From Bacteroides cellulosilyticus (lineage in GTDB: Bacteria > Bacteroidota > Bacteroidia > Bacteroidales > Bacteroidaceae): DNA of 64,000 bases. Made by a program: the position numbers and the translations under genes. Every line of letters starts with the position of its first letter. The stretch's first letter is position 1. The notes under the pieces were generated by a model that was given only the letters and a program-made list of their open reading frames with translations, had not been told where the DNA came from and ran no database searches. Shown piece after piece: positions 34,819-44,519 of the stretch. Location: NCBI RefSeq assembly GCF_020091405.1, contig NZ_CP081903.1:6820501-6884500 (forward strand). The letters run 5' to 3'.

Positions 34819-36162
34819 TTATCGTTTCTTGATAGGTACATAGGTCGTATCTTCAAGTACATTTTTGTATGCCGGACGAATGATACGCTTACCTTCAAAG
34901 TTCAATTCTTCATTACGGTGTGCACACCAACCGACAATACGAGCCATAGCAAATAGCGGTGTAAAGATTTCCTGCGGTAATCCAATCATTTCATAAACAA
35001 AGCCAGAATAGAAATCAACGTTACTCGATACCGTCTTCCCATTGTTCTTCACGCGACCGAAAGTTTCGATAGCACGTTCTTCCAAGAGCTCAAGGAAAGC
35101 AAATTCGCGCTCTTTACCTTTTTCCCGGGCAAGATCACGAGCCAGTTCTTTCAGTAAGATAGCACGTGGATCGGAAATCGTATAAACAGCATGTCCGATA
35201 CCATAAATCAATCCGGTCTTGTTATAAACTTCCTTATTCAGCATACGGGTAAAGTAAGTGTCGATCTCATCCACACTTGTCCAGTCCTGAATATTCTCCT
35301 GCAAATGATGGAACATATCAGCCACCTGAATATTTGCACCACCATGAAGCGGGCCTTTCAACGAACCGATACCTGCAGCAATGGATGAGTATGTATCCGT
35401 TCCGGTAGAAGAAGTAACACGGACTGTGAAAGTAGAGTTATTACCTCCGCCATGTTCTGCCTGAAGCACCAACAAAAGGTCGAGCGTACGAGCATCCAGC
35501 TGTGTATAATTACGTTTCAGCATATAAAGGAAATTTTCGGCAATAGAAAGATTTTCCTGCGGATGGCGAATATGCAATGAACGGCCGAAAGTGGCATGGC
35601 GCAACATATTATATGCATAAGCAATAATGGTCGGGAACTTAGAAATCAATTCTATGCTCTGGCGCATCAGGTTGTCGCGGGAAGTATCATCGGCAGCAGG
35701 GTCAAAACGATACATCTCAAGTACACTGCGTGCCAGGATATTCATAATATTATTCCCTTCCAGTTCGATAATATTCATCTTAGTCTTCTGTTCCAACGGC
35801 ATATTATCATTAATCAGTTCACGAAAAGAAGCCAACTCTTCCTTATCGGGCAAATTACCGGACAGTAACAGATAAGCCACTTCTTCAAATCCGAAACGTT
35901 TCTCTTTAACAAAAGCATGTACAATATCTTCTACATCATAACCACGATAAAACAGCTTACCCGGGATAGGCTTCAAGCCACCGCCCGGAACACGTTCATA
36001 ACCCACTACATTACCAATTCTGGTGAGTCCAACCAAAACACCCGTGCCGTCTTCATTGCGCAAACCGCGCTTCACATCAAATTTGGAGAATAATTCGGTA
36101 TCAATCCGAACCGCTTCCTTCATATCCTCGGAAAGCTTATAAACTAAATATTCCTTCTTCAT
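34819..36162 (-). CDS. gltA: Citrate synthase
   Basis: 447 residues. Combines acetyl-CoA and oxaloacetate. Motifs: HGGGNNSTFTVRV (with the first catalytic His of the HGGG type), GPLHGGANIQV for the second His, GIGHAVYTISDPRA for the third region, and FYSGFVYEMIGLP for the catalytic Asp area. Bacteroidales enzymes of this type are about this length. It is 25 bp after icd and probably forms an operon with icd and acn on the same strand, giving the oxidative route from oxaloacetate to 2-oxoglutarate. Confidence 0.94.
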   Translation of the reverse strand: MKKEYLVYKLSEDMKEAVRIDTELFSKFDVKRGLRNEDGTGVLVGLTRIGNVVGYERVPGGGLKPIPGKLFYRGYDVEDIVHAFVKEKRFGFEEVAYLLLSGNLPDKEELASFRELINDNMPLEQKTKMNIIELEGNNIMNILARSVLEMYRFDPAADDTSRDNLMRQSIELISKFPTIIAYAYNMLRHATFGRSLHIRHPQENLSIAENFLYMLKRNYTQLDARTLDLLLVLQAEHGGGNNSTFTVRVTSSTGTDTYSSIAAGIGSLKGPLHGGANIQVADMFHHLQENIQDWTSVDEIDTYFTRMLNKEVYNKTGLIYGIGHAVYTISDPRAILLKELARDLAREKGKEREFAFLELLEERAIETFGRVKNNGKTVSSNVDFYSGFVYEMIGLPQEIFTPLFAMARIVGWCAHRNEELNFEGKRIIRPAYKNVLEDTTYVPIKKR

Positions 36163-36187
36163 TTTCGTATCGTTTTAATCGTTAGTA

Positions 36188-37336
36188 TTATTTTTCAATT
36201 CTTTCCACTATCTCCTGGGTAAAGGCAGAAGTGGACAAAGAGACACCGCCAGGCATGAAGCGCGCCAGGTCGGCGGTAGCACGGGCATCAAGGAAACTTC
36301 GTTCCAGCGCATGTTCTATCAGAGAAGCAGATTCTTTCCAACCAAAGTATTCGAGCATCATTACAGCAGACAGAATGATGGAACAGGGGTTCACAATATT
36401 TTTGCCTGCAATATTCGGTGCCGTGCCATGAGTGGCTTCAAAGATGGCATGTCCGGTCTGGTAGTTGATATTTGCTCCGGGAGCAATACCGATACCGCCC
36501 ACCATGGCAGCCAACTGATCGGAAACATAATCTCCATTCAGGTTAAGGGTAGCAATCACAGAGTATTCTTCAGGAATCAACAAGGTATTTTGCAGGAAAG
36601 CATCCGCAATGCAATCTTTTATCACCAGCTTTCCGTCAGCCAATGCTTCTCCAAATTCACGTTCAGCCAGTTCGTAGCCCCACTTTTTGAAACCGCCTTC
36701 GGTAAACTTCATTATATTTCCCTTGTGTACCAATGTCACGGAAGGCAGATTATTCTCAAGTGCATACCGGCAGGCAGCACGCACCAGTCGTTCCGTTCCT
36801 TCTTTTGAAACTGGTTTCACACCGAAAGAAGATGTCTTGAGGAACCGTACTTTCTTCACCCCCATTTCATCGTGCAGAAACTTATAGAACTTCTCAGCTT
36901 CCGGTGTACCGGCTTCCCACTCAATACCCGCATAAATATCTTCCGTATTTTCACGGAATACACACATGTTCACCTTCTCCGGATGACGAACCGGAGAGTG
37001 AATGCCCTGATACCAACGAACCGGCCGCAGACATACATACAAGTCCAATGTCTGGCGCAATGCCACGTTCAGTGAACGGATACCACCACCGACAGGGGTC
37101 GTCAGCGGACCTTTGATACCCACCTTGTAATCACGGAAAGCTTCCATCGTTTCATCAGGTAACCACAGGCCACATTTTTCAAAAGCCCGTTCGCCTGCCC
37201 ACACTTCCATCCATTCAATTTGCCGTTGTCCACTATATGCTTTCTGTACGGCAGCATTCACAATAGCTTGCATAGAAGGAGTTATTTCAACTCCTACCCC
37301 ATCACCTGTAATAAAAGGTACTGTAATTTTATCCAT
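36188..37336 (-). CDS. icd: Isocitrate dehydrogenase (NADP)
   Basis: 382 residues from the ATG at 37336 ([13 protein letters not shown]), 4 bp beyond the acn stop; an alternative in-frame ATG at 37351 overlaps acn. Motifs: [15 protein letters not shown], the R-rich substrate segment ([10 protein letters not shown]), [23 protein letters not shown] and the cofactor region [14 protein letters not shown]. Oxidatively decarboxylates isocitrate to 2-oxoglutarate. Sits between acn and gltA; the acn-icd-gltA cluster is a coherent biosynthetic unit in Bacteroides, which uses it mainly for glutamate precursors. Confidence 0.93.
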   Translation of the reverse strand: MDKITVPFITGDGVGVEITPSMQAIVNAAVQKAYSGQRQIEWMEVWAGERAFEKCGLWLPDETMEAFRDYKVGIKGPLTTPVGGGIRSLNVALRQTLDLYVCLRPVRWYQGIHSPVRHPEKVNMCVFRENTEDIYAGIEWEAGTPEAEKFYKFLHDEMGVKKVRFLKTSSFGVKPVSKEGTERLVRAACRYALENNLPSVTLVHKGNIMKFTEGGFKKWGYELAEREFGEALADGKLVIKDCIADAFLQNTLLIPEEYSVIATLNLNGDYVSDQLAAMVGGIGIAPGANINYQTGHAIFEATHGTAPNIAGKNIVNPCSIILSAVMMLEYFGWKESASLIEHALERSFLDARATADLARFMPGGVSLSTSAFTQEIVERIEK

Positions 37337-37340
37337 CTTT

Positions 37341-39584
37341 CTATCTTGCATTAAGAGCAGAACCGGCACGGAACCAGCCTATCTGCTGTTCATTATACGT
37401 ATGTTGAGCTTCGAAGCTATCCTTCGTACCATCTTCGTGGTGAAGGACAATCTTAAGATTACGGCCGGGAGCAAAGTCCATCAATCCGATTACCGAAATT
37501 AAATCATGTTCCTGAATCTTATCATAATCGGCTTTATCCACAAAAGTCAATGCCAGCATACCTTGTTTCTTTAGATTCGTTTCATGGATACGGGCAAAAC
37601 TCTTTGCCAGAATCACACGGACATTCAGGAAACGGGGCTCCATAGCGGCATGTTCACGACTGGAACCTTCACCATAATTTTCTTCGGCTACTACAATGGA
37701 AGAAATTCCTTCGGACTTATACATCTTTGCCGTACCGGAAACCGGACCGTACGTATTAGTCGAACGATTCCAGACACTGTTAGTTTCTCCATTGAAAGCA
37801 TTTACAGCACCCATCAGCATATTGTCTGAGATATTCTCCAGATGTCCACGGAAACGAAGCCACGGACCTGCCATTGAAATATGGTCTGTAGTACATTTAC
37901 CCTGTGCCTTAATCAGCAACGGCATATTAAGTAAATCGGTCCCTTCCCAGGCAAGGAATGGTTGTAGCAATTGAAGCCGTTGCGAATGGGGATTCACATT
38001 GATTTCCACCTTTTCACTGCTGGGGGCTATATACCCTTCGCTACCTTCGGCAAATCCTTTCGGTGGCAATTCTTCACCCACAGGCTCGGAGAGTTTTACC
38101 TTTTCACCTTCACGATTCACCAATACATCTGTCAGCGGATTGAAACAAAGGTCTCCGGCAATCGTCAGTGCCATTGTCAATTCGGGGGAAGCGACAAAGG
38201 CATACGTATTCGGATTACCGTCTGCACGTTTAGCAAAATTACGGTTGAAAGAGGTTACGATAGAATTCTTGCGAGTAGGGTTATCTGTCTCACGTTTCCA
38301 CTGACCAATACAGGGACCGCAGGCGTTTGCCATAATTGTAGCACCGACTTTTTCAAAAGTTCCTATCATACCATCCCGCTCTGCTGTAGCCCGTATCCGT
38401 TCGGAACCGGGGTTCACAATCAGAGGAGCGGCTACTTTCAGGTGTTTCTTTTCAACCTGGCGGGCCAGGGAAACGGCACGACTTAAATCCTGATAAGATG
38501 AATTGGTGCATGAACCTATCAATCCGACTTCCATCTTGCGCGGATAACCGTTAACCAATACTTTTTCTGCAAATTCAGAAATAGGCGTAGCGGCATCGGG
38601 AGTAAAAGGACCATTAATATAAGGTTCCAGCCTGGAAAGGTCAATCTCAATTACCCGGTCGTAATACTTCTCCGGGGCAATCATGATGTCGGCATCTGCA
38701 CGAAGATCACCCGCCACAGAATCAGCCATCTCTGCCACTTCTTCCCTTCCTGTAGCTTTCAGATAAGTAGCCATACGATCATCATAAGGGAAAAGTGACG
38801 TAGTGGCACCGACTTCGGCACCCATATTACAAATAGTTGCCTTACCGGTAGCGGACAAAGAAGCCGTACCCGGTCCAAAATATTCAATGATCGCATTTGT
38901 ACCGCCTTTAACCGTCAGGATACCTGCCAACTTCAGAATCACATCTTTTGGAGCCGCCCAACCATTTAATTCACCTTTCAGATGTACACCAATCAAGCGG
39001 GGCATTTTCAATTCCCATTCCATACCAGTCATCACATCCACTGCATCGGCACCACCGACGCCGATGGCAACCATACCCAGACCGCCTGCATTGGGCGTAT
39101 GCGAATCCGTACCTACCATCATTCCACCAGGGAAGGCATAATTTTCCAATACCACCTGATGAATAATACCCGCACCCGGTTGCCAGAAGCCGATACCGTA
39201 TCGGGAAGAAACATCACGCAAAAAATCGTATACTTCTTCGTTTGTCTTGGTAGCAGTGGCAATATCTTCCCGGGCTCCTCTATAGGCCTGTATCAGATGG
39301 TCGCAATGTACTGTCGAAGGTACGGCAACTTGTTCGCGACCCGCATTCATAAATTGCAGCAATGCCATTTGGGCGGTTGCATCCTGCATTGCTACACGGT
39401 CAGGGCGGAAGTTTACATAATCTTCTCCCCGCTTGTAGTCTTTTACCCCCTTCCCATCAAACAGATGAGTATACAAAATCTTTTCTGCTAATGTCAGCGG
39501 ACGTTGCAGTATAGCCCGCACGTGTTCCATTTTCCCCTTATAAGAAGCATAAAAGGTCTTTAACATAGTTACGTCATACACCAT
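37341..39584 (-). CDS. acnA: Aconitate hydratase
   Basis: About 747 residues from the ATG at 39584 ([16 protein letters not shown]); an upstream in-frame ATG at 39644 adds 20 residues with no counterpart in the family. Three Cys for the 4Fe-4S cluster are in GSCTNSSYQ and [21 protein letters not shown] and [10 protein letters not shown] (the Arg/Ser substrate motif) are present. Mitochondrial-type aconitase, converting citrate to isocitrate. First gene of the acn-icd-gltA set; the 148-bp gap to the helicase gene on the other strand holds promoters. Confidence 0.94.
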   Translation of the reverse strand: MVYDVTMLKTFYASYKGKMEHVRAILQRPLTLAEKILYTHLFDGKGVKDYKRGEDYVNFRPDRVAMQDATAQMALLQFMNAGREQVAVPSTVHCDHLIQAYRGAREDIATATKTNEEVYDFLRDVSSRYGIGFWQPGAGIIHQVVLENYAFPGGMMVGTDSHTPNAGGLGMVAIGVGGADAVDVMTGMEWELKMPRLIGVHLKGELNGWAAPKDVILKLAGILTVKGGTNAIIEYFGPGTASLSATGKATICNMGAEVGATTSLFPYDDRMATYLKATGREEVAEMADSVAGDLRADADIMIAPEKYYDRVIEIDLSRLEPYINGPFTPDAATPISEFAEKVLVNGYPRKMEVGLIGSCTNSSYQDLSRAVSLARQVEKKHLKVAAPLIVNPGSERIRATAERDGMIGTFEKVGATIMANACGPCIGQWKRETDNPTRKNSIVTSFNRNFAKRADGNPNTYAFVASPELTMALTIAGDLCFNPLTDVLVNREGEKVKLSEPVGEELPPKGFAEGSEGYIAPSSEKVEINVNPHSQRLQLLQPFLAWEGTDLLNMPLLIKAQGKCTTDHISMAGPWLRFRGHLENISDNMLMGAVNAFNGETNSVWNRSTNTYGPVSGTAKMYKSEGISSIVVAEENYGEGSSREHAAMEPRFLNVRVILAKSFARIHETNLKKQGMLALTFVDKADYDKIQEHDLISVIGLMDFAPGRNLKIVLHHEDGTKDSFEAQHTYNEQQIGWFRAGSALNAR

Positions 39585-39705
39585 AATCACATTTATTTTT
39601 AGTTTTCCAATATTGTAAAGATTACAAATTAATATAATAAACAAATTAAAATCGTTAAAGGTTTAACAAATTAAAGCTTTTCTTCGTGCAAAAGCGAAGA
39701 ATGAT

Positions 39706-39713
39706 TACCTTTG
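39706..39713 (+). promoter_or_regulatory. -7 promoter element (TACCTTTG)
   Basis: TAnnTTTG match 19 bp before the ATG of the helicase gene. Confidence 0.55.
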
Positions 39714-39732
39714 TAAGAGATTTAATAATAAT

Positions 39733-41643
39733 ATGAGCAATAACCTCCTTTCTACAACAGACCATCTTCAGCGACAAGAATTGCTCCTGCGTATGGAATA
39801 TGAATTCGAAAAGGAAGAATTCAAAAGACAGACTGAAACCATGGGTATCGCCCGTAAGGTGAAACGGGGACTCTGTTGGTATCCTGCCACTCCCGGACGA
39901 AGTTACTACAATTCACTGAATCAATTAGTAATAGAAATTACACATACGGAAGATACTGATATAGAACATAATTTTGAATTCGGGCGTCCCGTCTGTTTTT
40001 TCCGTAAAGGATACGACGAAAAGATCACATATTTCAATTCCATTGGTACTATCAGTTATGCCAACGAAACACGTATGGTTGTTGCAATGCCCGGTGCAGG
40101 TGCTATACTGGAAGTGCAATCTGCCGAAAACCTCGGAGTGCAGCTTTATTTTGATGAAACGTCCTACCGCACTATGTTCGAAGCACTCTCCGATGTAATT
40201 CGCGCTAAGGGCAATCGATTGGCAGAATTGAGAGATATCATGTTGGGAACTTTAAAACCCGGATTCCGTGAACTCTACCCTGTCCGTTTCCCCTGGCTGA
40301 ACTCTACACAGGAAAATGCAGTGAACAAAGTATTGAACTCCCGCGATGTTTCTATTGTACACGGGCCTCCGGGAACAGGGAAAACAACTACTCTCGTAGA
40401 AGCTATCTATGAAACATTGCACCGCGAACCTCAAGTACTGGTTTGTGCCCAAAGTAATACTGCCGTCGACTGGATCTGTGAAAAGCTCGTAGATCGTGGT
40501 GTGAATGTCCTGCGCATTGGCAATCCCACCCGGGTAAACGACAAAATGCTTTCATTCACTTATGAGCGCCGCTTCGAAGGGCATCCGGCCTATTCTGAAC
40601 TATGGAGTATCCGCAAAGCCATGCGTGAAATGGGCGGCAAACATCGGGGCAGTTATGAAGAACGTGAAAGTGCACGCAATCGTATGAGTCGCCTGCGTGA
40701 TCGTGCCACACAATTGGAAATACAGATCAATGCCGATCTTTTTGACAATGCCCATGTCATAGCCTCCACCCTTGTCAGCAGCAATCACCGTATACTGAAC
40801 GGGCGTCACTTCGGTACACTTTTTATTGATGAAGCTGCCCAAGCCCTGGAAGCCGCCTGTTGGATAGCTATTCGCAAAGCCGACCGTGTAGTACTGGCAG
40901 GCGATCATTGCCAGCTTCCACCTACTATAAAATGTTACGAAGCTGCCCGTGGAGGTCTCGAATGTACATTGATGGAAAGAGTTGTTGCCAATAAACCCGG
41001 CACCGTCTCCCTATTGAAGGTACAATATCGTATGCATGAGGATATCATGAAATTTCCTTCTCAGTGGTTTTATAATGGAGAACTACAAGCGGCTCCTGAG
41101 ATACGATACCGCGGTATTCTCGACTGGGACACTCCTATCAGCTGGATAGATACTTCTGACATGGATTTTAAAGAAGAGTTTATAGGAGAAACATTCGGGC
41201 GTATCAATAAAGCAGAAGCAGATTTACTTCTTCAGGAATTAAAAGCTTATATTAACCGGATAGGTGGAAAACGCGTATTAGAAGAGCGGATCGATTTCGG
41301 TATAATTTCCCCATACAAAGCCCAGGTGCAATATCTTCGCAATAAGATTAAAGCAAGCGGTTCACTTAAACCTTATCGTAGCTTGCTCACTGTTAACACT
41401 GTAGATGGCTTCCAAGGGCAGGAACGTGATGTTATTTTCATCAGTCTTGTCCGTGCCAACGAAGATGGTCAGATAGGCTTCCTCAACGACCTGCGAAGAA
41501 TGAATGTGGCCATAACCCGTGCCCGCATGAAGCTGGTGATATTAGGAGAAGCCGCCACTTTAGCCCATCATACTTTTTATCACAAATTTCTGGAATATGC
41601 GGGAACTGTAAAGCCACAAGATGAGTCACCTCACCAGGACTAA
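39733..41643 (+). CDS. Superfamily 1 DNA/RNA helicase, IGHMBP2/SMUBP-2-like
   Basis: 636 residues. Walker A GPPGTGKTTTLVEA near residue 215, motif II DEAAQALEAACW (Walker B), GDHCQLPPT (motif III), QYRMHEDIM (motif IV region), and the C-terminal DGFQGQERDVIFISLVRAN and NVAITRARMKL (motifs V and VI). An insertion between motif I and II contains a long Arg-rich helix. This is the UPF1/IGHMBP2 lineage, which unwinds nucleic acids with 5'-3' polarity; bacterial members are poorly characterised. Single gene, with its own promoter, followed by the 22-bp-period array at 41689. Confidence 0.93.
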   Translation: MSNNLLSTTDHLQRQELLLRMEYEFEKEEFKRQTETMGIARKVKRGLCWYPATPGRSYYNSLNQLVIEITHTEDTDIEHNFEFGRPVCFFRKGYDEKITYFNSIGTISYANETRMVVAMPGAGAILEVQSAENLGVQLYFDETSYRTMFEALSDVIRAKGNRLAELRDIMLGTLKPGFRELYPVRFPWLNSTQENAVNKVLNSRDVSIVHGPPGTGKTTTLVEAIYETLHREPQVLVCAQSNTAVDWICEKLVDRGVNVLRIGNPTRVNDKMLSFTYERRFEGHPAYSELWSIRKAMREMGGKHRGSYEERESARNRMSRLRDRATQLEIQINADLFDNAHVIASTLVSSNHRILNGRHFGTLFIDEAAQALEAACWIAIRKADRVVLAGDHCQLPPTIKCYEAARGGLECTLMERVVANKPGTVSLLKVQYRMHEDIMKFPSQWFYNGELQAAPEIRYRGILDWDTPISWIDTSDMDFKEEFIGETFGRINKAEADLLLQELKAYINRIGGKRVLEERIDFGIISPYKAQVQYLRNKIKASGSLKPYRSLLTVNTVDGFQGQERDVIFISLVRANEDGQIGFLNDLRRMNVAITRARMKLVILGEAATLAHHTFYHKFLEYAGTVKPQDESPHQD

Positions 41644-41688
41644 TCTCCTCATTCTTGTCAAGAGCAGATTTACGAAGCATTAACAGAG

Positions 41689-41842
41689 TAAAAGGTATTT
41701 AAACCATCTGTTCTTGTTCCACTGAAACAGATGATGCGTTTACCTCCATTACATTATCTGTTTTACCCCAACAGATGGTATGTTTTGAGCAATTACATCG
41801 TATGTTTTACTTCAAAAGAAGGTATGTTTTCTGCAATTTCAC
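41689..41842. repeat. 22-bp-period degenerate array
   Basis: Units start at 41689, 41711, 41733, 41755, 41777, 41799 and 41821. The last three share (G/C)GTATGTTTT; the fourth and third have (C)TGTTTT or CGTTTA in the same columns; the first two are more diverged. Dyads include CTGTT ... AACAG within the fourth unit and ATCTGTT ... AACAGAT across the second unit. Confidence 0.7.
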
Positions 41843-41854
41843 ACCTTATCATAT

Positions 41855-41886
41855 AAAAAAAGAGGAGCAACTTACGTTACTCCTCC
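41855..41886 (-). terminator. Rho-independent terminator of ilv operon
   Basis: Stem 41862-41871 with 41876-41885, 4-nt loop, followed on the minus strand by seven T. It lies about 107 bp beyond the ilvC stop and fits the end of the ilv operon. Confidence 0.85.
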
Positions 41887-41992
41887 CATTGTCTTCTTCC
41901 CGAACTTAAATCAGGATTACGGTTACAAATATACTACATTGAAACACCGAAATCAAGTATTCGGGCATTTTTATTCTTATCCCCAAGAAGGA

Positions 41993-43036
41993 TTAGTTAT
42001 TTTCCGGACGCAACTGACGAACCGTAACAGCCGTTTGCCACATTTCGCTTTCGCGCAACTGACGAAGTTCTTCGTTCAGCTTCTCACGATAATCAGGTTG
42101 AGAATTGCTGTCGATAGAGATCTGAGCCTCATTACCAGACTTAACGCTTGCATACAATTTCTGTACTACCGGCTTGATAGCATCGTGGAACGGAGTCATC
42201 CAGTCCAGAGCACCGCGTTGTGCAGTAGTTGAACAGTTAGCATACATCCAGTCCATACCATTCTTAGCAAACAACGGCATCAATGACTGAGTCAATTCTT
42301 CTACAGTTTCATTGAATGCTTCTGACGGAGTATGACCGTTTTCACGCAATACTTCATACTGAGCCAACAGCAATCCCTGAATAGCTCCCATCAATGAACC
42401 ACGTTCACCTGTCAGGTCAGAAGTAGCTTCACGTTGGAAAGTAGTTTCAAACAAATATCCTGAACCTACACCGATACCCAATGCGATGGTACGATCCATA
42501 GCCTTGCCTGTAGCATCCTGATAGATAGCGTAAGAAGAGTTCAAGCCACGACCTTCGAGGAACATAGTGCGCAATGAAGTACCCGAACCTTTAGGAGCTA
42601 CCATGATTACGTCGATATCTTTCTGAGGAACTACACCTGTACGGTCGCTCCAAGTGATAGCAAAACCATGAGAGAAGTAAAGAGCTTTTCCCGGAGTCAG
42701 GTAAGGTTTGATAGTAGGCCACACAGACATTACGGCTGCATCAGACAACAAGCACATAATGATAGTACCTTTCTCACAAGCTTCCTCAATACCAAACAGT
42801 GTTTCACCCGGTACCCATCCGTCAGCTATTGCTTTCTCATAAGTCTTACCCGGACGTTGTCCAACGATTACGTTGAAACCGTTATCGCGCAGGTTGCATG
42901 CCTGTCCCGGTCCCTGTACACCATAACCGATCACTGCAATTGTTTCATCTTTCAAAACTTCACGTGCTTTTTCCAAAGGAAATTCTTCGCGGGTCATTAC
43001 ATTCTCAGTAACACCGCCAAAATTCAATTGTGCCAT
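41993..43036 (-). CDS. ilvC: Ketol-acid reductoisomerase (NADPH)
   Basis: 347 residues from the ATG at 43036 (MAQLNFGGVTENV), which fits the Bacteroides family start better than the upstream in-frame ATG at 43072. The NADPH-binding motif GYGVQGPGQACN at about residues 38-49 and the catalytic Asp/Glu-rich regions (SDLTGERGSLMGAIQG, with LFETTFQREATSDL) are present. The C-terminal knotted helical domain is standard. Converts acetolactate or acetohydroxybutyrate to the dihydroxy acid. Last gene of the ilv operon, followed by a terminator at 41855. Confidence 0.96.
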   Translation of the reverse strand: MAQLNFGGVTENVMTREEFPLEKAREVLKDETIAVIGYGVQGPGQACNLRDNGFNVIVGQRPGKTYEKAIADGWVPGETLFGIEEACEKGTIIMCLLSDAAVMSVWPTIKPYLTPGKALYFSHGFAITWSDRTGVVPQKDIDVIMVAPKGSGTSLRTMFLEGRGLNSSYAIYQDATGKAMDRTIALGIGVGSGYLFETTFQREATSDLTGERGSLMGAIQGLLLAQYEVLRENGHTPSEAFNETVEELTQSLMPLFAKNGMDWMYANCSTTAQRGALDWMTPFHDAIKPVVQKLYASVKSGNEAQISIDSNSQPDYREKLNEELRQLRESEMWQTAVTVRQLRPENN

Positions 43037-43088
43037 TTTCTTTTTTAGTTTTTTATTTGTGGCTTGCGCCAACTAATGATTAATAAAA

Positions 43089-43841
43089 TTATTTCTCTGT
43101 AAATATTACTTTGGAACGGCAAACCACTTCGCTGCCATTCTTTTTCACTTCAATATCGAAAGCTCCGTTGCCCAATTCATCTTTATAGAGTGTAAGTTCG
43201 TCACCGTAATAACTTTCGGCTACGTAAGCCATTTCAAAACGACGGATACGCTTTTCCTTATACATCTCTATCGGAAACAAGTCCATGATATGTTCGATGT
43301 AGCGGATACTGTTCACATGTCCGTTGATGTCGATATCACTGTATTTAGCTTTCAATGTAGCTACCGGTTCGGTAGAAGTCACTTTGATGCGTGAAGGTTT
43401 CTCGATAGGACAAGGTTCATCGCACACATAATCTACAATGCTACCTCCGTGCAATGCCAGCAAATCGGCAGGCCTACGGGTATTGAGGTTAATCATAGCC
43501 CATACGGAACGCGCATAACCAATCTTCTTTCCGTCTTTGTCCAACAAGGCAAAGTTACGGTCGGTGAAGAGGCGATATACATTCTCCACCCAAGTCCAGA
43601 TGGTAAAGTCTTCATATTGAAAAGGCATTTCATCCAGTTCGATGGCAAGGCGGGAGAGTACCCATGTGTAGTTGTCTTCATTCAGCGTAGCTATACCAAA
43701 TCCACGGTCGCTGGCATGGAAACCGGCGCAATTCAGCAAATGGTTTCCCAACACGCCCATGGTAAGGCGTCCGGTAAAATCCACATGGAAAGGCTCCGCT
43801 ACAAACTGATATTTTCCTATCTTACTACTATTCTCACTCAT
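43089..43841 (-). CDS. Acyl-ACP thioesterase (FatA/FatB-like) in ilv operon
   Basis: 250 residues with two hotdog folds. The catalytic region DINGHVNSIRYIEHIMD (Asp, Asn, His) near residue 170 is that of acyl-ACP thioesterases. The N-terminal part has VEPFHVDFTGRLTMGVLG. Family enzymes release fatty acids from acyl carrier protein. The start overlaps ilvN by 8 bp, and ilvC follows 52 bp downstream, so it is transcribed with the Ile/Leu/Val pathway. Bacteroides uses branched-chain keto acids as primers for iso- and anteiso-fatty acids, so coupling of chain length or branched acyl supply to BCAA synthesis is an attractive inference. Confidence 0.88.
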   Translation of the reverse strand: MSENSSKIGKYQFVAEPFHVDFTGRLTMGVLGNHLLNCAGFHASDRGFGIATLNEDNYTWVLSRLAIELDEMPFQYEDFTIWTWVENVYRLFTDRNFALLDKDGKKIGYARSVWAMINLNTRRPADLLALHGGSIVDYVCDEPCPIEKPSRIKVTSTEPVATLKAKYSDIDINGHVNSIRYIEHIMDLFPIEMYKEKRIRRFEMAYVAESYYGDELTLYKDELGNGAFDIEVKKNGSEVVCRSKVIFTEK

Positions 43842-44403
43842 TGTTTTGCTCCTTCTCTTTTTTCAAGCGGTATTTCGTTTCACGGTCGGCAAGGTATTCG
43901 TTCACACGCTCAAAGCAGCTGGTAGTGATGGCCACACGTCCTGAACGAACAAACTGAAGTACACAGTCAAGGGCACGCAGCTCGTCATAAAGATTAGTGA
44001 TTTCTTCACCCATACCATTCTTCTCTACGATAGCAAACACAGCATTCACCTCTACGATACGCGCATTATACTTGCGAATCACTTTCGATACCTCCGGTTT
44101 TTCTTCCAGTATCGGGGTTGTTATCTTATACAATGCAATTTCGTGCTGATAGATCTCATCATCCGTGAAGTAGTGCGCTTGCAGCACATCTATCTTCTTG
44201 GTGATTTGCTTGGTCACTTTCTCAATGGTGTCTTTATCCGTCCATGCGGTAATGGTGTACTTATGTACGCCCTTGATGGACGAAGCCGAAACATTCAGAC
44301 TCTCGATATTGATCTGGCGGCGGGTAAACACTGCGGTTACCTGGTTCAGCAAACCGGCGAAGTTCTCCGAATGAACGATTATCGTATATAATGTCTTATC
44401 CAT
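43834..44403 (-). CDS. ilvN: Acetolactate synthase small (regulatory) subunit
   Basis: 189 residues with an N-terminal ACT domain (YTIIVHSENFAGLLNQVTAVF, then RRQINIESLNVSAS) and a C-terminal domain (KPEVSKVIRKYNARIVEVN). Binds branched-chain amino acids to inhibit the large subunit. It overlaps the thioesterase by 8 bp and is 116 bp downstream of the ilvB stop, an interval filled by a long inverted repeat (44410-44516), which is unusual inside an operon of subunits. The longer-than-E. coli C-terminus is standard for this lineage. Confidence 0.94.
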   Translation of the reverse strand: MDKTLYTIIVHSENFAGLLNQVTAVFTRRQINIESLNVSASSIKGVHKYTITAWTDKDTIEKVTKQITKKIDVLQAHYFTDDEIYQHEIALYKITTPILEEKPEVSKVIRKYNARIVEVNAVFAIVEKNGMGEEITNLYDELRALDCVLQFVRSGRVAITTSCFERVNEYLADRETKYRLKKEKEQNNE

Positions 44404-44409
44404 ATTTCA

Positions 44410-44516
44410 AATTAAGAATTAAGAATGATGAATGAAGAATTTCAAGAAAGAACTGAAAAATGAAAGATGCAGTTTCTGCACCGCAATTCTTCATTCTTAA
44501 TTCTTCATTCTTCATT
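44410..44516. repeat. 32-bp imperfect inverted repeat between ilvB and ilvN
   Basis: Arms 44410-44441 and 44485-44516, 28 of 32 positions paired, loop 43 nt. The arms are 7-nt periodic (ATTAAGA/ATGAAGA-type). The loop contains a small nested hairpin (GCAG-TTT-CTGC). The stretch TTCTTAATTCTTCATT at its right side resembles the single tract near 58583-58605. Confidence 0.75.
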
Positions 44517-44519
44517 ATG

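Larger units (their letters stand above)
41644..41992. other. Gene-free 349-bp intergenic region
   Basis: Between the convergent helicase and ilvC genes. It holds a 22-bp-period array (41689-41842) and the minus-strand terminator of the ilv operon (41855-41886), both listed separately. No supported small gene; nothing further was recognised from 41887 to 41992. Confidence 0.65.
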
